Origin: Isoetes taiwanensis
Lineage: Eukaryota > Streptophyta > Lycopodiopsida > Isoetales > Isoetaceae
Reading direction: 5' to 3'
Assembly: GCA_021234155.1 (NCBI GenBank)
Contig: JAJEKV010000165.1
Span: 1-64,000, forward strand
Length of the DNA stretch: 64,000 nt
Shown here: positions 33,991 to 45,637 of the stretch, piece by piece
How the letters are laid out: every line of letters starts with the position of its first letter
Numbering within the stretch: position 1 is the stretch's first letter
Translations under genes and position numbers: made by a program
Notes under the pieces: generated by a model
What the model saw: only the letters and a program-made list of their open reading frames with translations
The model's database searches: none
Told to the model about the DNA's origin: nothing

Positions 33991-34864
33991 AGCTTATAAG
34001 AATGCCGGAATTGAAGAATGCCGGATGGTGTGTTGGATTGGATCTAGCAGTATGGCAAATGATTTGTTACAACTTGCAAGGACATGTTGCTCCATTCTAT
34101 TATTTGCCATGAGTTGCATGTGCATATCCTTAAGCACATGCCCTGCCAAATACTTGTCGTGTTCATTTTGTCATTTGCTAGTATTTCTTATCCTGTGTGG
34201 ACCATCTATGTGAAAGTGCCATTAAACAATGACAATTAAAGGGCACAAATTGTGGCTATGATCACCAAGTCCACTAGAAATGTGATTGAATTTCTATTCT
34301 ATACTTTAACGGTAGGTGTTTAGACGGAATCCTTGAATAAACAAGAGAATAGAATAGGATTTTTATAGTGAGTTTATTTGTCAATAGCACATCACATTCA
34401 TTATTCATGTCGTTTTTGAATAGTCATGCCAAAATTGACTAGGAATAGAATAGAATAGTCACTGCAATTTGTAGACACAAATTAAAATATGGATATGTTT
34501 TTAAACAAATGTTTTGTCAGGTGCTTGTTGTGATAGGTAATGGATGTTAAATTATGCTTTGTCCTTAGAATGCATCAAACACAAGACTTTTGAAGTTTCA
34601 AAGATGGTTTAATCACAATTATTATGCATCATTGATTGATGTGCATGGGTAAAGACTATCCCCATTTTTTAGACAATGTCTCATACTGCCACTAGATTAC
34701 AACATAGTCTAATAGGCGACATTTTATTTGCTGCTAGATGTAATGCCTAGAAAGGGAAGAACCAACTAAGCCATTAACAAATTAGCTATCAAGTGCGCAT
34801 GCACACAATTGTCATTCGTTTATGCTTCGAAGGATCGACGTAAATAAATTGAATTGAGTTAATT

Positions 34865-34915
34865 GATCTTTTATCGTCCATGAAGACGAATAAGCTTATG
34901 GGACCAATCAAAGAG
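34865..34915 (-). mobile_element. LINE-type 3' tail remnant
   Basis: On the minus strand TTGGTCCCATAAGC, then CTTCATGGACGATAAAAG, match the conserved end of the LINE at 41.7 kb. The copy at about 55638-55672 is its duplicate. It occupies the place where a family gene would follow the orphan promoter. Confidence 0.6.
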
Positions 34916-35118
34916 CACAAGGCATGCTAGTAAACTATACAAAGATATATTAATGTTAGTTTCCATGCAATGTATAAAAGAATGTGTGAGTAGTTAATAC
35001 GATTGTTAAAAAAAAGAGAACCACACATTTGCAATGGACATAGAAGATGATGTAGGAATTGAGAACTAGAGAAGGGAAGGTGTGTGGGGGGAATTATGTG
35101 TTGGATCTGGCACTATGG

Positions 35119-35129
35119 CTTTTACAAGG
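35119..35129 (-). promoter_or_regulatory. orphan family promoter, TATA degraded
   Basis: The context (GGATCT-GCACTATGG, then the TATA position, then CACATGGTTTGTTGCAACTTG) is that of the gene family, but the box reads TGTAAAAG. No family coding sequence follows on the minus strand. Confidence 0.6.
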
Positions 35130-36490
35130 CAAGTGCAAAATGAAAAGCACATGGTTTGTTGCAACTTGTAAGGACATGTTGATGAAATTATTGTTATTTT
35201 GCAATAAGATGAACATGCACATAAGCACATGCCATGCCAGCTAAAACATTTATAGTGTTTCTTTAAACAACCTCATGTTATCATTTGCTAGTTTATGCTA
35301 TATCCTTTGTGGTGACAGTGCCATTAAACATCGCATAATGATAATCAAAAGGTAAAATTGTAGCCATGATAATGTCTTTTATTAGGAATGTGAGTCAATT
35401 TCTATTCTTTACTTTATTGGTAGGTGCTAAGACTGACAATCTTGAATAAACAAGAGAAGTTTAAGTTTATTGTTGAATTATTACATTTGTTATGTATATT
35501 AGTTGTTGATTTTGAGATTATTGAAGAATGCCGCAGAATCCACCTATTACAATGGTATATATAAGGGCAGTGCAATTCTAGACTGAAAAATCGACTTGTT
35601 TCTCAATAGATATTGTCCCATGTCCTCGCCTTGGTAGGCAATGGATGTTAGATTATGCTTTTTTTGCTAGCAAGAAAACTTGCAAATTTCAAATATGTTT
35701 TACAATACAATCATCAAGTAAAATTTAGCGTGTGTGCTGTAGAAGTTGTCTGCATTTTGGAGACAATAATTCATACTGCCATGATATTATGTCATTCATT
35801 GTAATCCTATAACAAATAAACATTAATTAAGCTTTTGAAACTAGCTAAGCCATTAACAAATTGGTTGTTATGTGCCCTTGCACAAGCATCGCTCTCTTGC
35901 CTACTCTCACTAGGGTTTTGTTTCCAAATCGCAAATTGTTGTGCAAAGGATTATTGAGTCCCTGTTTTGGATTCTAAGCATCCAAAATGCCTTTCGAGCA
36001 ACACTTCTCTCTTGCCTACACTCTCTCACTAGGGTTTTGCATCCAAGCCTCAAATTGTTGTGTGAAGAATGTTTTTTAGTCCCCAATCTTTATTCTAAGC
36101 GTCCAAGATGCCCTTCAAGCAACACCTTTGCTTTGCCCTAATCTACCTCATCCTGCAATCCTCAAACACCTATGACAACTTCTATGCCCCCTAGCCCAGT
36201 CCCAATTTAGATGGAGACACCCATCAAACCCCCCGCCCAAGCCCCGATCCGTGCTCAAACCCAGCCCACCCTCACAGTCGATGCCACCGTGTCGCTTTCG
36301 ACAAAGCACACATCAGGCATTGATGGAGAGCCCAAGTAAGAGTTAAGAGTAACACTACTTGGATTGTAGGCCTGGAAAAAGAGATGCATTCCTCAATATG
36401 CCAAGTGCTCAAAAGGCAATCGGCTATGGAGAAACAATGATCGCAAGGATGGAGGCCCACATACAACCGCTAACCGGAGGACAACATCCA

Positions 36491-37019
36491 CTTGGTGCAA
36501 TTCAAAAGCATCAAGATAAGCTAGGTTTCACTGACATACATGCAAGGCTGAAATTTGAAGGGCTGCCCTTACCTTTTTTCGAACGTCACTCCAAAAAGTG
36601 GGCTTTCAAATTGCGTGGCATAATTTAAATTAGATTTTTATTTGCATTGTTAATGTAAACAATGCATGGGCTTTTTTTTTCACTTAAAATACTTAAGAGG
36701 GACAATGCACCCACAATATTTAACACATAAAGATTGTATGAACATCATTAAATTTCAGCAAATCATTTAATTCATAACAATTTAAAACATGAGAGCTAAA
36801 ATATATAAAAAGCATATGAACATCGTCAATTTTCAAAAAATAAGTAAAAACATTGATGTTCATTTAAGCTGGGCATTCTTTCTTCTTCTCATTTCAAAGA
36901 TTAAAAGCGTTATCAATATCAAGCTTCTCTTCTTTTGGTCCCATCAAGGATAAAAACATGAGCTCATCTAGCATCTTCAAGTCAAGACGAGGGTAATCAT
37001 CATCTTTTATATAGTTTTG
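36491..37019. other. no gene seen
   Basis: AT-rich sequence between the duplicated segment and the LINE. A short frame that ends at 36628 on the plus strand has no motif I recognise. The left edge of the LINE could lie anywhere in the last part. Confidence 0.35.
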
Positions 37020-37022
37020 CTT

Positions 37023-37705
37023 TGAAAGAGCGGCAGCAGGCCAGGCAGGAGGTCGCTGACATGCGGGCCCGCCTAGACTCTGTGTTCATCACTCTGGACA
37101 CCATGACACAGGAGAGGGAGCGCCAAGAATGCAGAGACGATGGTCACGCCTGCTGTCTCCGCCCCGGTCGGTAGAGGCAGCCACCACCATGGCATCGGGG
37201 AGCACCTGTGTCTGCTCTTGCGCATGACCCGCATTACGCCTTCGAGGGATCTTCGAGTAAGATCGAATAGCAAGCCCGCCCCTCGGCGCCGTGTCTTTGG
37301 GGCTCGAAAGCACGCCTCGCTACTCGAGCACGGAGCTCGGGGGTTGCGGGCAACCATCCACGCATGAGCCGTGGTCTCCCTACCGAGGTTCATAGTCACC
37401 GCAAAGAAGGCAGGCGTGAGATGGCCAAGCAGCAGCAGGCTCTGCAAGAGCTGTGCTCCCGACTTCACAGGGACGAGAACGCGGCTCAGACCGCTATCCC
37501 GCCACAGCCTCCACGCCGGCAGCCACGCCCCCGCACTGCTGCCCCGCTCTCCAGCCACTCCACGCCATCCCAGCCACACTCCAGTCACTCCACGCCATCC
37601 CAGCCACCACCACCACCCCCAAAGCCTGAGGACCCGGCCTTAGCCACCTTGGACCCTCGAGCCCGGGAACTCCGGGGAGCAGGCGGAGAGGCCACAATGT
37701 CGTAG
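37023..37705 (+). pseudogene. LINE gag-like (ORF1) remnant
   Basis: The first 120 bp in one frame read as a charged, probably coiled-coil stretch (RQQARQEVADMRARL, then TMTQERERQE). After stops and shifts, 37364-37705 is open and encodes a Gln-rich part (AKQQQALQELCSRLH) followed by a Pro/Ser-rich low-complexity stretch with SHSTPSQP repeats. That arrangement suits a LINE first protein, but no zinc knuckle is seen. This is assigned mainly by position. Confidence 0.5.
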
Positions 37706-38228
37706 TTCGAGGCATGCCGAAACGGCCAGGGGAGGAGTCGCCCACAACATCGAACACACATTCTCGATGGATGACATTCGAGGCGATTCACATTTCTCGC
37801 GGCGGCCCGGCATGGGGCTTCGGCGCTTGCGTGCCGCCGCATTGTCATATTCACGGTTGCGGATGCAGTGCGTGATGCCATATTGCGCCCGGGGCCGGAT
37901 GTTGAAGGGACATCCCGCATGCGTGGACGGGACCTCACACCCCGTCACGGCGGGAGGCACGCAGACGGGCTTGTCGGGTCGAGGCATTACCGCCAACGAG
38001 GGGGTGCGAGGATTGGTTGGCGGGATGCACATTTTCCCGCGACACACTCTTTAGCTGCGGACCCCGCGGCCCCAACCATAGGCTGCCGCAGCGCCCACCT
38101 TACCTTCTACTACCACGGCCCCCCTTCTCCTGCTCCTACTCCTGCTCCCTCGCGACCCGCCCTCTCGGCCACATCTTTGCCTCCGCTCCATCTACTTCTC
38201 CTTTCGGCCTCGCTTCCCGTCCTCCCCC

Positions 38229-39324
38229 GTGACTCTCGGTACGATACCATCCTGGCCGACAAATAGGAATTGTGCCTCCGGGTGGTCTCATGGAATTGTC
38301 GAGGCTTCCCTTGGCGTATGGGGATCCCGAACTCCGCGGGCGGCGGTATGGATCTCATCTTCCTCATGGAGACATGGGAGCATGCCGGGCCGCGAGCTAC
38401 GATTTCTTGCGGGTTACCAACATTTCTCGGTCTTCAATACCAGACAGGACACAGCGGGGTCATGGTGGAGGGCTTGCTACTACCGGACAACCTTGGCACA
38501 TTCGGTTACCCTCCGAAGACGACATTACACAACCGGTACTTCTGGGTTCGTGTGCATAATACCAGTGGCAACCCTCTTTTTCTGGCCGCCTGTTATTTCC
38601 CTCACGCAGACAGCACCTTCTATCGCAGCCACCCCGATGCGGATAGGATGGACCCGTATGTCGATCTATATGATGACATACAGCAGCATCAGCAGTTGGG
38701 TAGGGTCGTCCTTCTTGGAGATTTCAATGCACGGACAGGAGTAGAGCAGCCCATGCGACTTGACCCCCTCGGCCGACGATGTCCCCGCGGCTTCGCCCTT
38801 GTATAGCCCGCCACGCTGGTCGGATGACGGCCGGTCACTTTCGCTTTGGCAGACAGTTGCTCCTGTTATGTGGCAATTTTGACTTGATAATTTGCAATGG
38901 CCTTTCACAGTGGCCCGATTCTCGCAAGTGCACATGCAGACAGGACAATCAGGGGGGAGGGTCTAGTGTGGTGGACTATGTGCTTGTAGTTGCGCAAGAT
39001 ATGCATCTCATCAGTCGTTTCCGGGTGGGCACAGACAGTCGGGATGAGGAGGTCGACTCAGATCACCTCCCACTTTATTTGGACCTGGTTTGGCGAGCCG
39101 CCAGAACCCCCACTATGCCAGCCCCTCGCCGTCCCCTCGCTGAGACTTCGATTATGAGCGTGGCAGAGGACTACGCCGAGATGCTCATGGACGCCCCCCG
39201 AATTGCAGACCTCCACACTAGAGCAGCGAGCCATCTCCGGGTGACTTCGCTATTTACGGATGCAGCGGACAGTGCTTTGGCGGACTTCGCGTCGCGCCGC
39301 CGTGGTCGCCAACATTCCTCGTAA
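38229..39324 (+). pseudogene. LINE endonuclease domain remnant
   Basis: The endonuclease that would nick target DNA is recognisable across two frames. VVSWNCRG near 38281, then LIFLMETWE, and LLGDFNARTG near 38710 lie in the frame ending at 38806. VDYVLV and EVDSDHLPLY (near 38970-39090) lie in the frame 38779-39324. The WNCRG, GDFNAR and SDH boxes are the metal- and phosphate-binding signatures of this family. A frameshift at about 38790 separates the halves. The second half matches the LINE at 61.4 kb closely (RVGT, then RDEEVDSDHL). Confidence 0.8.
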
Positions 39325-39439
39325 ACCGATGGTTTGATGCGATCGAAGAACGCAAGCGCAGCTCCGTCACATTCGGATCCGTGTACCGCCAGGTGTTTAC
39401 CACCGCGCATCGCCCATCTGAAGGACACAAAGGCGCGGT

Positions 39440-40980
39440 ACCTTGCCAAGCATCAGGGGGAGATGTTCGGCCTGCTGGACACTCATCCTCGAACCTTTGG
39501 CACGAGTGCTTCGGCCAGCCCACCCTCACGGGGACATCACACCCGGCAAAGGGGGAATGATACTTGCGCTGCAGCTCTCTATGACCCGCCAGGACGCCAG
39601 CGCCCATACCCCCACCGTGATGGCCCCATTGGTTCTCGTGGACGAGGATGTTGAGGAGGGCCTGCAACGGCTAGCTAATGGGAAGGCACCGACCTCGATG
39701 GTATGCAGGCCGAAGTTACTCAAGTGGGCGTGGCAGCCGCTTGGCCGGCCCTCACTACCCCTGCGGTCAACAGAGCATTGCGGGGAGGGTTTCCCGACAA
39801 TGGACCACGAGGGGTTGTTCCCATTCACAAGGGCGACCCACACCGTCCGGCCAATTACCACGGACGATCATGGTCGGGCTCAAGATTTGCCAAACTGTTA
39901 TCGGCATTCTCGAAAGCAGCAGCTTGACCACCGGGCGGCGGCGCGGATGTCGCGAGCCCTCACACGCAGCGGAGCTTCGACCCCGCCACTCAACGATTGA
40001 CCATATCTTTACGCCGGCCTGGCACCGATTGAAGACAAACGGAATCATCGGTGGACTTGTATTGCCGCTTTGTGGACTTCGCAAAGGCTTTTGATACGGT
40101 CCCCCGAAAAGCCGTAGGCTAGGATCAAGTCAACCGAGCTCCCGCTGCCCGTCGCGAGAATGCCATATACAAAGTTGTATGAGAGTTGTTTTGGCAGGAT
40201 GCGTACCGACGCCAAGCATTCACCAAGAGTAGTATCGGGTCCAAGTGGGTTGCCCCTCTCGCCAACACTTTTTGGCCTCTACATTGATCGCTTAGAGCCC
40301 CGCTTCATCGAGCATGGGGATGGCATACGCCTTTTGCACTGTGTCATCCGGCCACCATCTATCTTGACGACGTTGGCCTGGCGGCCCACACCCCGGCTAT
40401 GCGGTCTCACCTCGATGCCCTAGACACATTTTGTCGCTCTGACATGCGCTGCGTCAACCGCCAAGACCGGGGTGGTTCTCATATCCTCTTCCACGCCACC
40501 CCATGCCTCCTGCACTCACATATCGGGGGCGGCTCAGGGGCGCCACGCCCACCTACAAGTACCTAGGGGTGGAGTTCCCCTCCTCCTCACTGAGGGCGTC
40601 TATCCGCTTATGGGTGATAGCAGCCGGAAAGCGCTTTATGCCATGCGGAACAACAAATCCGTGCAGAGCTATATGATTGGGGCCATCACTACACATCCTG
40701 TTCGCACCGGGTCGAGCCCGCCTTTCTTCCCAGACGGGTCGAGGTTTGGGGCCCTATTCGCCTCTTTGGCGACTGGAATGACTTGGAGCAAAAGCGAGAA
40801 GGCATTTTTGGCACGGGCACTTGGGTGAAACCTTCAGCCCCCATCGATTCTCGGCTGCAGAAACGGATTCTTGCCGCCAAATGGGCAGCCCTTGATAGAC
40901 ACATCGCCTATTTTCGTAAAGTGGTTACTATGGGTGATGCTCGGCCCCCTTTTCGCTTACACCGTGGGCCATGAGTCCGC
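39440..40980 (+). pseudogene. LINE reverse transcriptase domain remnant
   Basis: RT blocks appear in order but in changing frames: LANGKAP, HKGDPHRPANY (about 39820-39860), PRHSTIDHIF (about 39970-40010), CRFVDFAKAFDTVPRK (about 40066-40113) and LPLSPTLFGLYIDRLE (about 40250-40300). The catalytic box reads YLDD at 40360-40371 (YADD in the copy at 63143). YKYLGVEF-like sequence follows near 40555. At least six frame changes occur, so no functional enzyme is encoded. It is clearly homologous to the RT at 62.2-63.6 kb. Confidence 0.8.
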
Positions 40981-41071
40981 AGCGGCTTAGGGCCCTGGAG
41001 GGGTAAGAGAGATCGGTGGTTCGCCAGATGGAACGTCGGGGAGCACGAGTCGCATACCGGAACGGCCGATC

Positions 41072-41584
41072 ATGACAAACTGCGGAGTACCTAGATGCTT
41101 GTTTCCTTGGCAAGCTCTGGGACCCCATTGCTCTACAAACAGTCAAAATGGCCCATTACAAGGAGCACATCAACCCCGTGTTAGCCCGGCCCACAAATTC
41201 TACTGCGTTCCCCCCCCAAAAAGCTTGCAGACTCATTGCCTCCATTCGCCCGGGGTGCCCACCATCTTCGCGAGATCGCAGGCGGGTGGATTGGGAGCCC
41301 CGCCAGACAGCTCGCTGTCGGTCTTTGCCAAACGGGTGCCATTGAGGATGAGTCTCACACTTTCCGAGTTGCCCGGCGTTCATCCGGTCTGGGCGACACG
41401 CCCCTTAGTGCGGCCGGACGTGTTCCTTGCATTTGCTGATGAACACACCGCCAAGATGCCACGGGGTCATACATCCAGAGGTAATCGGACCTCGCGAGGT
41501 CACCTTTGCCCCCTTTGTCCGTCCGTGACTAGGCACTACGGGGTGCATGATCAGATATATTGGGATGTTTCGCATTTTATATGA
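41072..41584 (+). pseudogene. LINE C-terminal Cys/His segment
   Basis: The open frame starts in RT-connected sequence and ends with CPLCPS, then H-Y-G-V-H and VSHF. This is reminiscent of the C-terminal CxxC...H...C finger of many LINE RT proteins, which typically aids RNA or target binding; the last Cys is not seen. A stop (TGA) follows at 41582. About 110 bp later comes the conserved 3' hairpin. Confidence 0.5.
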
Positions 41585-41693
41585 TTAGCACGGTTTTCGT
41601 CGGGCTGATTCTTTATACGGTTTTTCCCTCGAAAACCGCTTCGGCGAGGGTTTTTTAATCCGGGCAAGAATCCGCTTGCTGCGTTTTTGTATT

Positions 41694-41755
41694 GGGTCCC
41701 ATAGACCGATTGGTCTCCGTGGACGATAAAAGTACCTTCCTTCCTTCCTTCCTTT
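41694..41755 (+). other. LINE 3' tail: hairpin plus (CCTT)n
   Basis: GGGTCCCAT leads into the stem AGACC-GATT-GGTCT (41703-41716), with outer CCA/TGG pairing. Then GGACGATAAAAGTA and CCTT repeats follow. Such 3' hairpins are where the RT of many LINEs binds its own RNA. Related tails occur at 10469-10575, about 34865-34915 (minus), about 55638-55672 (minus) and 58512-58576 (minus). Confidence 0.75.
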
Positions 41756-42017
41756 CACAAATGGCCATACATTAGGAAGCACTAGTATGATTTGCCACAA
41801 GTTGGCCAATAGTGGGTGAGCTATAAACCACATATCTTCATCATAACAGCATTCTCAAGAATCACTCATTTTCCATTTTTGACGTACCTTCTCCATTTTT
41901 ACAAAAAAATTCACTAACTCTCCTTTGCAACTATGTGCATCAACCAAGGGATTTGGACCATTACCAAATTTGTGACCAAGAGATGTAACCATTGGGATGC
42001 TTCGGCATGAAGGGACT
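41756..42017. other. no gene seen
   Basis: Short AT-rich stretch between the LINE tail and the hAT transposase relic; probably its decayed 3' part. Confidence 0.35.
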
Positions 42018-43021
42018 TTACATCACGAGGATAATCTCTCGGGCTAAACAACTTTGCACTTTCAACAATATCCATATCATCAAAGTTTTCGTCAATCGGT
42101 CAACCATAAACTTTACATATCTCTTTCCCAATGCAATGCAAGCTTCCTTATAATTCGCATACAATGTTGTCTTTCGTATGCATGAGACCAAAATGTAAAG
42201 TATGAACATATACCATACCTTGGTTGTCCATAAATTGAACATGTCCATGCTCCTTTTTGTAGCTTGCAAGAATGATGTTATATGTGGTGCACCTCGTCCA
42301 AATTTTCCCACCAAATATTGCTTTCGCAAAGTATCAATAACCATACTTATCACGTTCCCAAGTGAAGTGATGTCAAAGTAATCAAATTGAAATTTCTTGC
42401 CTATCTCATTCATTGAAGGAAGAACATCTGTAAGCATATAAAGGAAAAATTGCATGATGTAGTTTGTGAAGCAACCATACATTTCCTTCTTCTCCACACT
42501 TTTCAAATTGGACCCGTGAGCCTCACAACTCTTTTCATGGCATCTCCTCTAGAAAGCCAACACACTTCACAGATCTAAAGCAAATTCAACTTCTTTTAAA
42601 AACACTTGACATTATCTTGGAGGAAAGAATGCATTTTAGATGATCTTTCCACCCAACTCGTAGCCAACTTATTCAATGTCTTAAATTTAGGAATAAATTG
42701 ATATGCATCAGGCATGGCTAAAGTCCCTCTATATGCTCTACAATGAACACTTAAAAGATGTTGTGTTTCCATTTCAAATCTCATTGCTACTCTAGTTTGT
42801 GAGTCAACCATGGCACTTTCCCCATTGGATCCAAAACCAACCATCTTTTGCATATCAAAACTTAGTCCTTCCAAAAGACACTTCAATGTAGCATACATAT
42901 CATTTGCACCTCCACTACTCACATTCAACAACTTCAAAATTTTAGTAATGGGCAATCCCTTACCTGCATCTTTCAACAATGTAATGTACACAATAAGGTG
43001 TTGATCCAAAGAATTGGACAT
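42018..43021 (-). pseudogene. hAT transposase relic (DUF4371/ZNF862-like)
   Basis: The upper part (42596-43021) encodes LIVYITLL, then LKLLNVSSG, LLEGLSFD, VGFGSNGESAMV, and LLSVHCRAYRGTLA. These correspond in order to the core of hAT-type transposases related to ZNF862, where the motif is usually GFGSDGA and the HC-AHR box follows. Here the Asp is Asn and AHR is AYR, so the catalytic region is altered. A shifted frame at 42018-42506 may carry the following part but shows no sure motif. No terminal repeats were found. Confidence 0.7.
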
Positions 43022-43705
43022 CTACACCTCCAAAGTAGGATTATACCATGTGTCTGGAGTTAGGCATTGGTAACGTTAATTTATTAAAAAAGGAGATATA
43101 TGAACTATTTCTATTGGGATTGTTTGTTCTAGACGCAGCTCCTAATGTATCCTTAAGGATCATGCTGGTTATTTTTGTTTTTGGCAATGACCAAAGTATG
43201 ATCTCAAATGGCAATTAATGGCTCATGCATGAGAGATGGGGAGACAATTTCATCAACATGATGTATCAAACAAATCCAATTGCATTACTTGATAGAGTTA
43301 AGACGACAAATTCATTAATTTGAATAAACAAAAGAAGATTAACTGCTTCCATGTTGGTTGAGCGTTTGTCATGGCTTTGTAGAAAATGTTAAACTTTGGT
43401 TATCAATTACCTTAGAAACAAGCCAAAACGGGTTTGCACTCGCACCAATCATACATCAATCCCAATACCAACACACCAATTGTGCAGTGAGATGGCATGC
43501 CATCATAAAATGGAGAACCACAGATAAAGTTTGTCTATAGTGGCATTGTGGGTTTCGAGATTTATATGTGCTTCGTAAGCAAGCCTAGGAAAGAATTTAC
43601 CATGTTGAACGTGGGTACAAACTAATTCTATGCATTACTAGTTAGTTTTTGGTATGACTATGGAACCTACATAAAACTGCAGCTGCTAGACAATACCAAT
43701 GTTCT
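43022..43705. other. no gene seen
   Basis: Unassigned AT-rich sequence up to the 5' LTR. Its last five bases, GTTCT (43701-43705), are the left target duplication of the copia element. Confidence 0.4.
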
Positions 43706-44330
43706 TGTTGAATTTAGGGTTGAGTCATCACATATTCTGAAGACAAAATAATTCATTGATGTTGTATATACTGTGTACATAAGTTATACAGGGGGATTGA
43801 TCAGAGGTTGGCTAGCCCTAATGTGCAGTCCAGTGCAAATAGAAACCATTGAACTTATAAACGTTCTTATGCTAATGGTCTTTGCACTATATTCTCAATG
43901 GTTGGTTTATCCCACATTAAATGGTTGGGTTTATCCCATATTTTTAGTGCTTGGGCCCGATACAATGGAGGGAAACTCCATATGAATAGGAGCTCGGCTA
44001 GCGGCCGATTCCTGTGCCATAACCGCCGAGATTCACACTATAAGAGGACTAAGAGGCCGGTTTATGAATTGAACTGGTCTGGAGATCAATCTAAGGAGGA
44101 ATTGCAGTTTGAATTGGAGCTCTGTGATTGTATTCACAACGGGTCAAATTTGAGTCAATCCCATTTCTACAGTAACATTTGCTACAGTATTCCTAAGGTT
44201 CATTGTAATATTATTTTGAGTTAATATATTACCTTAGGAATTGTTATATCATGATCATTGTCTTGATGTTATCTATAAATTCATCAAGCAAGTTTGAAAT
44301 AGATTGGAATTAGATTCTCTATTTCTAACA
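43706..44330 (+). repeat. copia 5' LTR
   Basis: 625 bp, TG...CA. No clear TATA box stands out, though several AT-rich stretches exist. It contains a GGTTTATCCCA(C/T)AT repeat near 43910-43950. It matches the 3' LTR apart from about a dozen substitutions and small indels. Confidence 0.95.
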
Positions 44331-44342
44331 TTGGTATCATAG
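44331..44342 (+). promoter_or_regulatory. primer-binding site
   Basis: TTGGTATCATAG directly after the 5' LTR matches the usual plant copia site TGGTATCAGAGC, complementary to the 3' end of initiator tRNA-Met. Confidence 0.85.
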
Positions 44343-44383
44343 CAGTTACCAGGTTCTAAGCACTCAAAGGGAAGTTGTTCATC

Positions 44384-45637
44384 ATGTCAAGCAGATTTGG
44401 AGCTAGTTTACTGAGCACTGTAGAAGTTTATAAGGCAGGCCCGGGTTTTCAAGTTTGGAAAGATGCAATCAAACATATATTGGAAGTGGAGGACCTCTGG
44501 GATCTTGTAGATCCAGATGTTGTAACAAATGTGGACATCAATACCCTCACAAGGTCAGTATCTGAAAGTTCAGTTAACATAAGGCAAAGTGCAGGTGCTG
44601 TGCCACCAAATGCAGAAGGTTTAGCAGGGAGTCAAGTAAGGACTGGAAGATATTTGTACTCAAGACTTAAAGAAGCTCAAGGAATAATTACATGCAAGGT
44701 AAGCCCTACTATAAGGCTTAAACTTAGAAATATGAATCCAAGACAAATGTGGTCATATCTCTTGAAACATTTTGAAGAAAAAACCTCCTCTTAAATTGAT
44801 CTTCTTGAAACTGAGTTAAGAAATCTTAAATTAAAGGAAGAGATGGATGTATCAGATTTTTTCAACACATTTGATAATATTGTTGCTGACCTAGCTGGGG
44901 CAGGAGTGAATATTTCTGAGAGAAGTCAGATTTTACAAATTTCTAGGGCAGTAAGTGACAATGAAAACTTGTCCTTGTTCATAAGAAACATGAGTAAAAC
45001 AAGGGAAGAAGCTGAGAATACCTTGAGGACTGAGTATGAACAGAAGAAAATAATGAGAGAAGGGGAGGAAACTTCTGAAATCCTCTTTGCTGGTAAAAGA
45101 AGTCAACTTACATGTTACAATTGTAATGAGCCTGGTCATTTTAAGAATGAGTGTCCCAAGAACAAAAGAGAATTCAATTGTTATACATGTGGTGGAAAGG
45201 GACATGTGGCAGCCAAATGTCCAACCCCAAAGGATTATGGCAGAAGGAAAAATAAAGGGTCTACAAGTAGAGGAGGAAAAATCAATTCAGGAAGGGGTCG
45301 TGGTAGAAAACCAACTGGTACCTTTGTGACTAGGGAGCAAGAAGACAAGGAAAAATCTGATGTTGATGATGAAGATGAGGTAAGCCTTGCTTTTACTATT
45401 GTTGAGAAAAACCAGCTTGCTAATAAATCTGAAACTCTTGTAGTTGATAGTGGAGCTGAAAGATCAGTAGTCCAATCTACTGACTTGCTAAAAAATATTT
45501 CAACTTCACATTCTAGAAGGATTCAAGTTGGAAATGGAGACACTCAAGAAATTGAAGGAAGGGGACTTTTGCAGCTCATAGATCTTGATGGGAACATAGT
45601 AGACATTGAATGTGTTGTGTGTTCCTACAATCATTAA
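44384..45637 (+). pseudogene. copia gag and protease, one in-frame stop
   Basis: The ATG at 44384 begins a gag with the copia capsid pattern (FQVWKDAIKHIL, then LWDLV). A TAA at 44792-44794 interrupts it, and the same frame continues through two zinc knuckles, CYNCNEPGHFKNEC and CYTCGGKGHVAAKC (45115-45220). An RG-rich basic linker and a protease with VVDSGAERSVV (about 45440-45472) follow. The protease frame ends at 45637. Integrase continues in a +1 frame from about 45606, the shift lying in a TG-rich run. Only two lesions separate this part from an open frame. Confidence 0.9.

Larger units (their letters stand above)
27416..34330. repeat. segmental duplication, unit II
   Basis: This is the second unit, with gene copies D and E. 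The junction is visible at 27412-27416, where the end of unit I (GGTGTTCAGACGGCAT) runs into GACAGTTATATGCTT, the start of the non-coding segment. Compared with unit I it has gained a 221-bp SINE-like insertion (29701-29921). Its segment end also occurs twice (29568-30110 and 30644-31290), separated by 530 bp of unassigned sequence. Confidence 0.85.
33991..36490. repeat. duplicated segment Z (counterpart 54838-57430)
   Basis: This segment follows gene E here and gene I in the third unit. It holds a degenerate orphan promoter (35119-35129), a LINE-tail-like insert (about 34865-34915) and, near 35890-36290, repeated TAGGGTTTTG and CCCAGTCCAATTTAGATGGAG stretches. It diverges from its partner within 36290-36370, where the partner has about 250 bp of extra open frame. 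Confidence 0.75.
37020..41755 (+). mobile_element. GC-rich non-LTR retrotransposon (LINE), near full length but decayed
   Basis: The order on the plus strand is a gag-like region, an apurinic-type endonuclease, reverse transcriptase, a C-terminal Cys/His segment, a 3' hairpin and a (CCTT)n tail (41734-41755). The left boundary is set by the abrupt rise in GC near 37020. All reading frames are broken by several indels. GC content is far above the surroundings. The RT motifs are of the STIDHIF/FVDFAKAFD type, unlike typical angiosperm L1. The element lies inside the gene-family region and splits segment Z from the next gene copies. Confidence 0.85.

Noticed and set aside
37364-37705. Proline-rich cellular protein
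   Set aside because: It sits directly before a LINE endonuclease and RT in the same GC-rich block; better read as LINE gag sequence.
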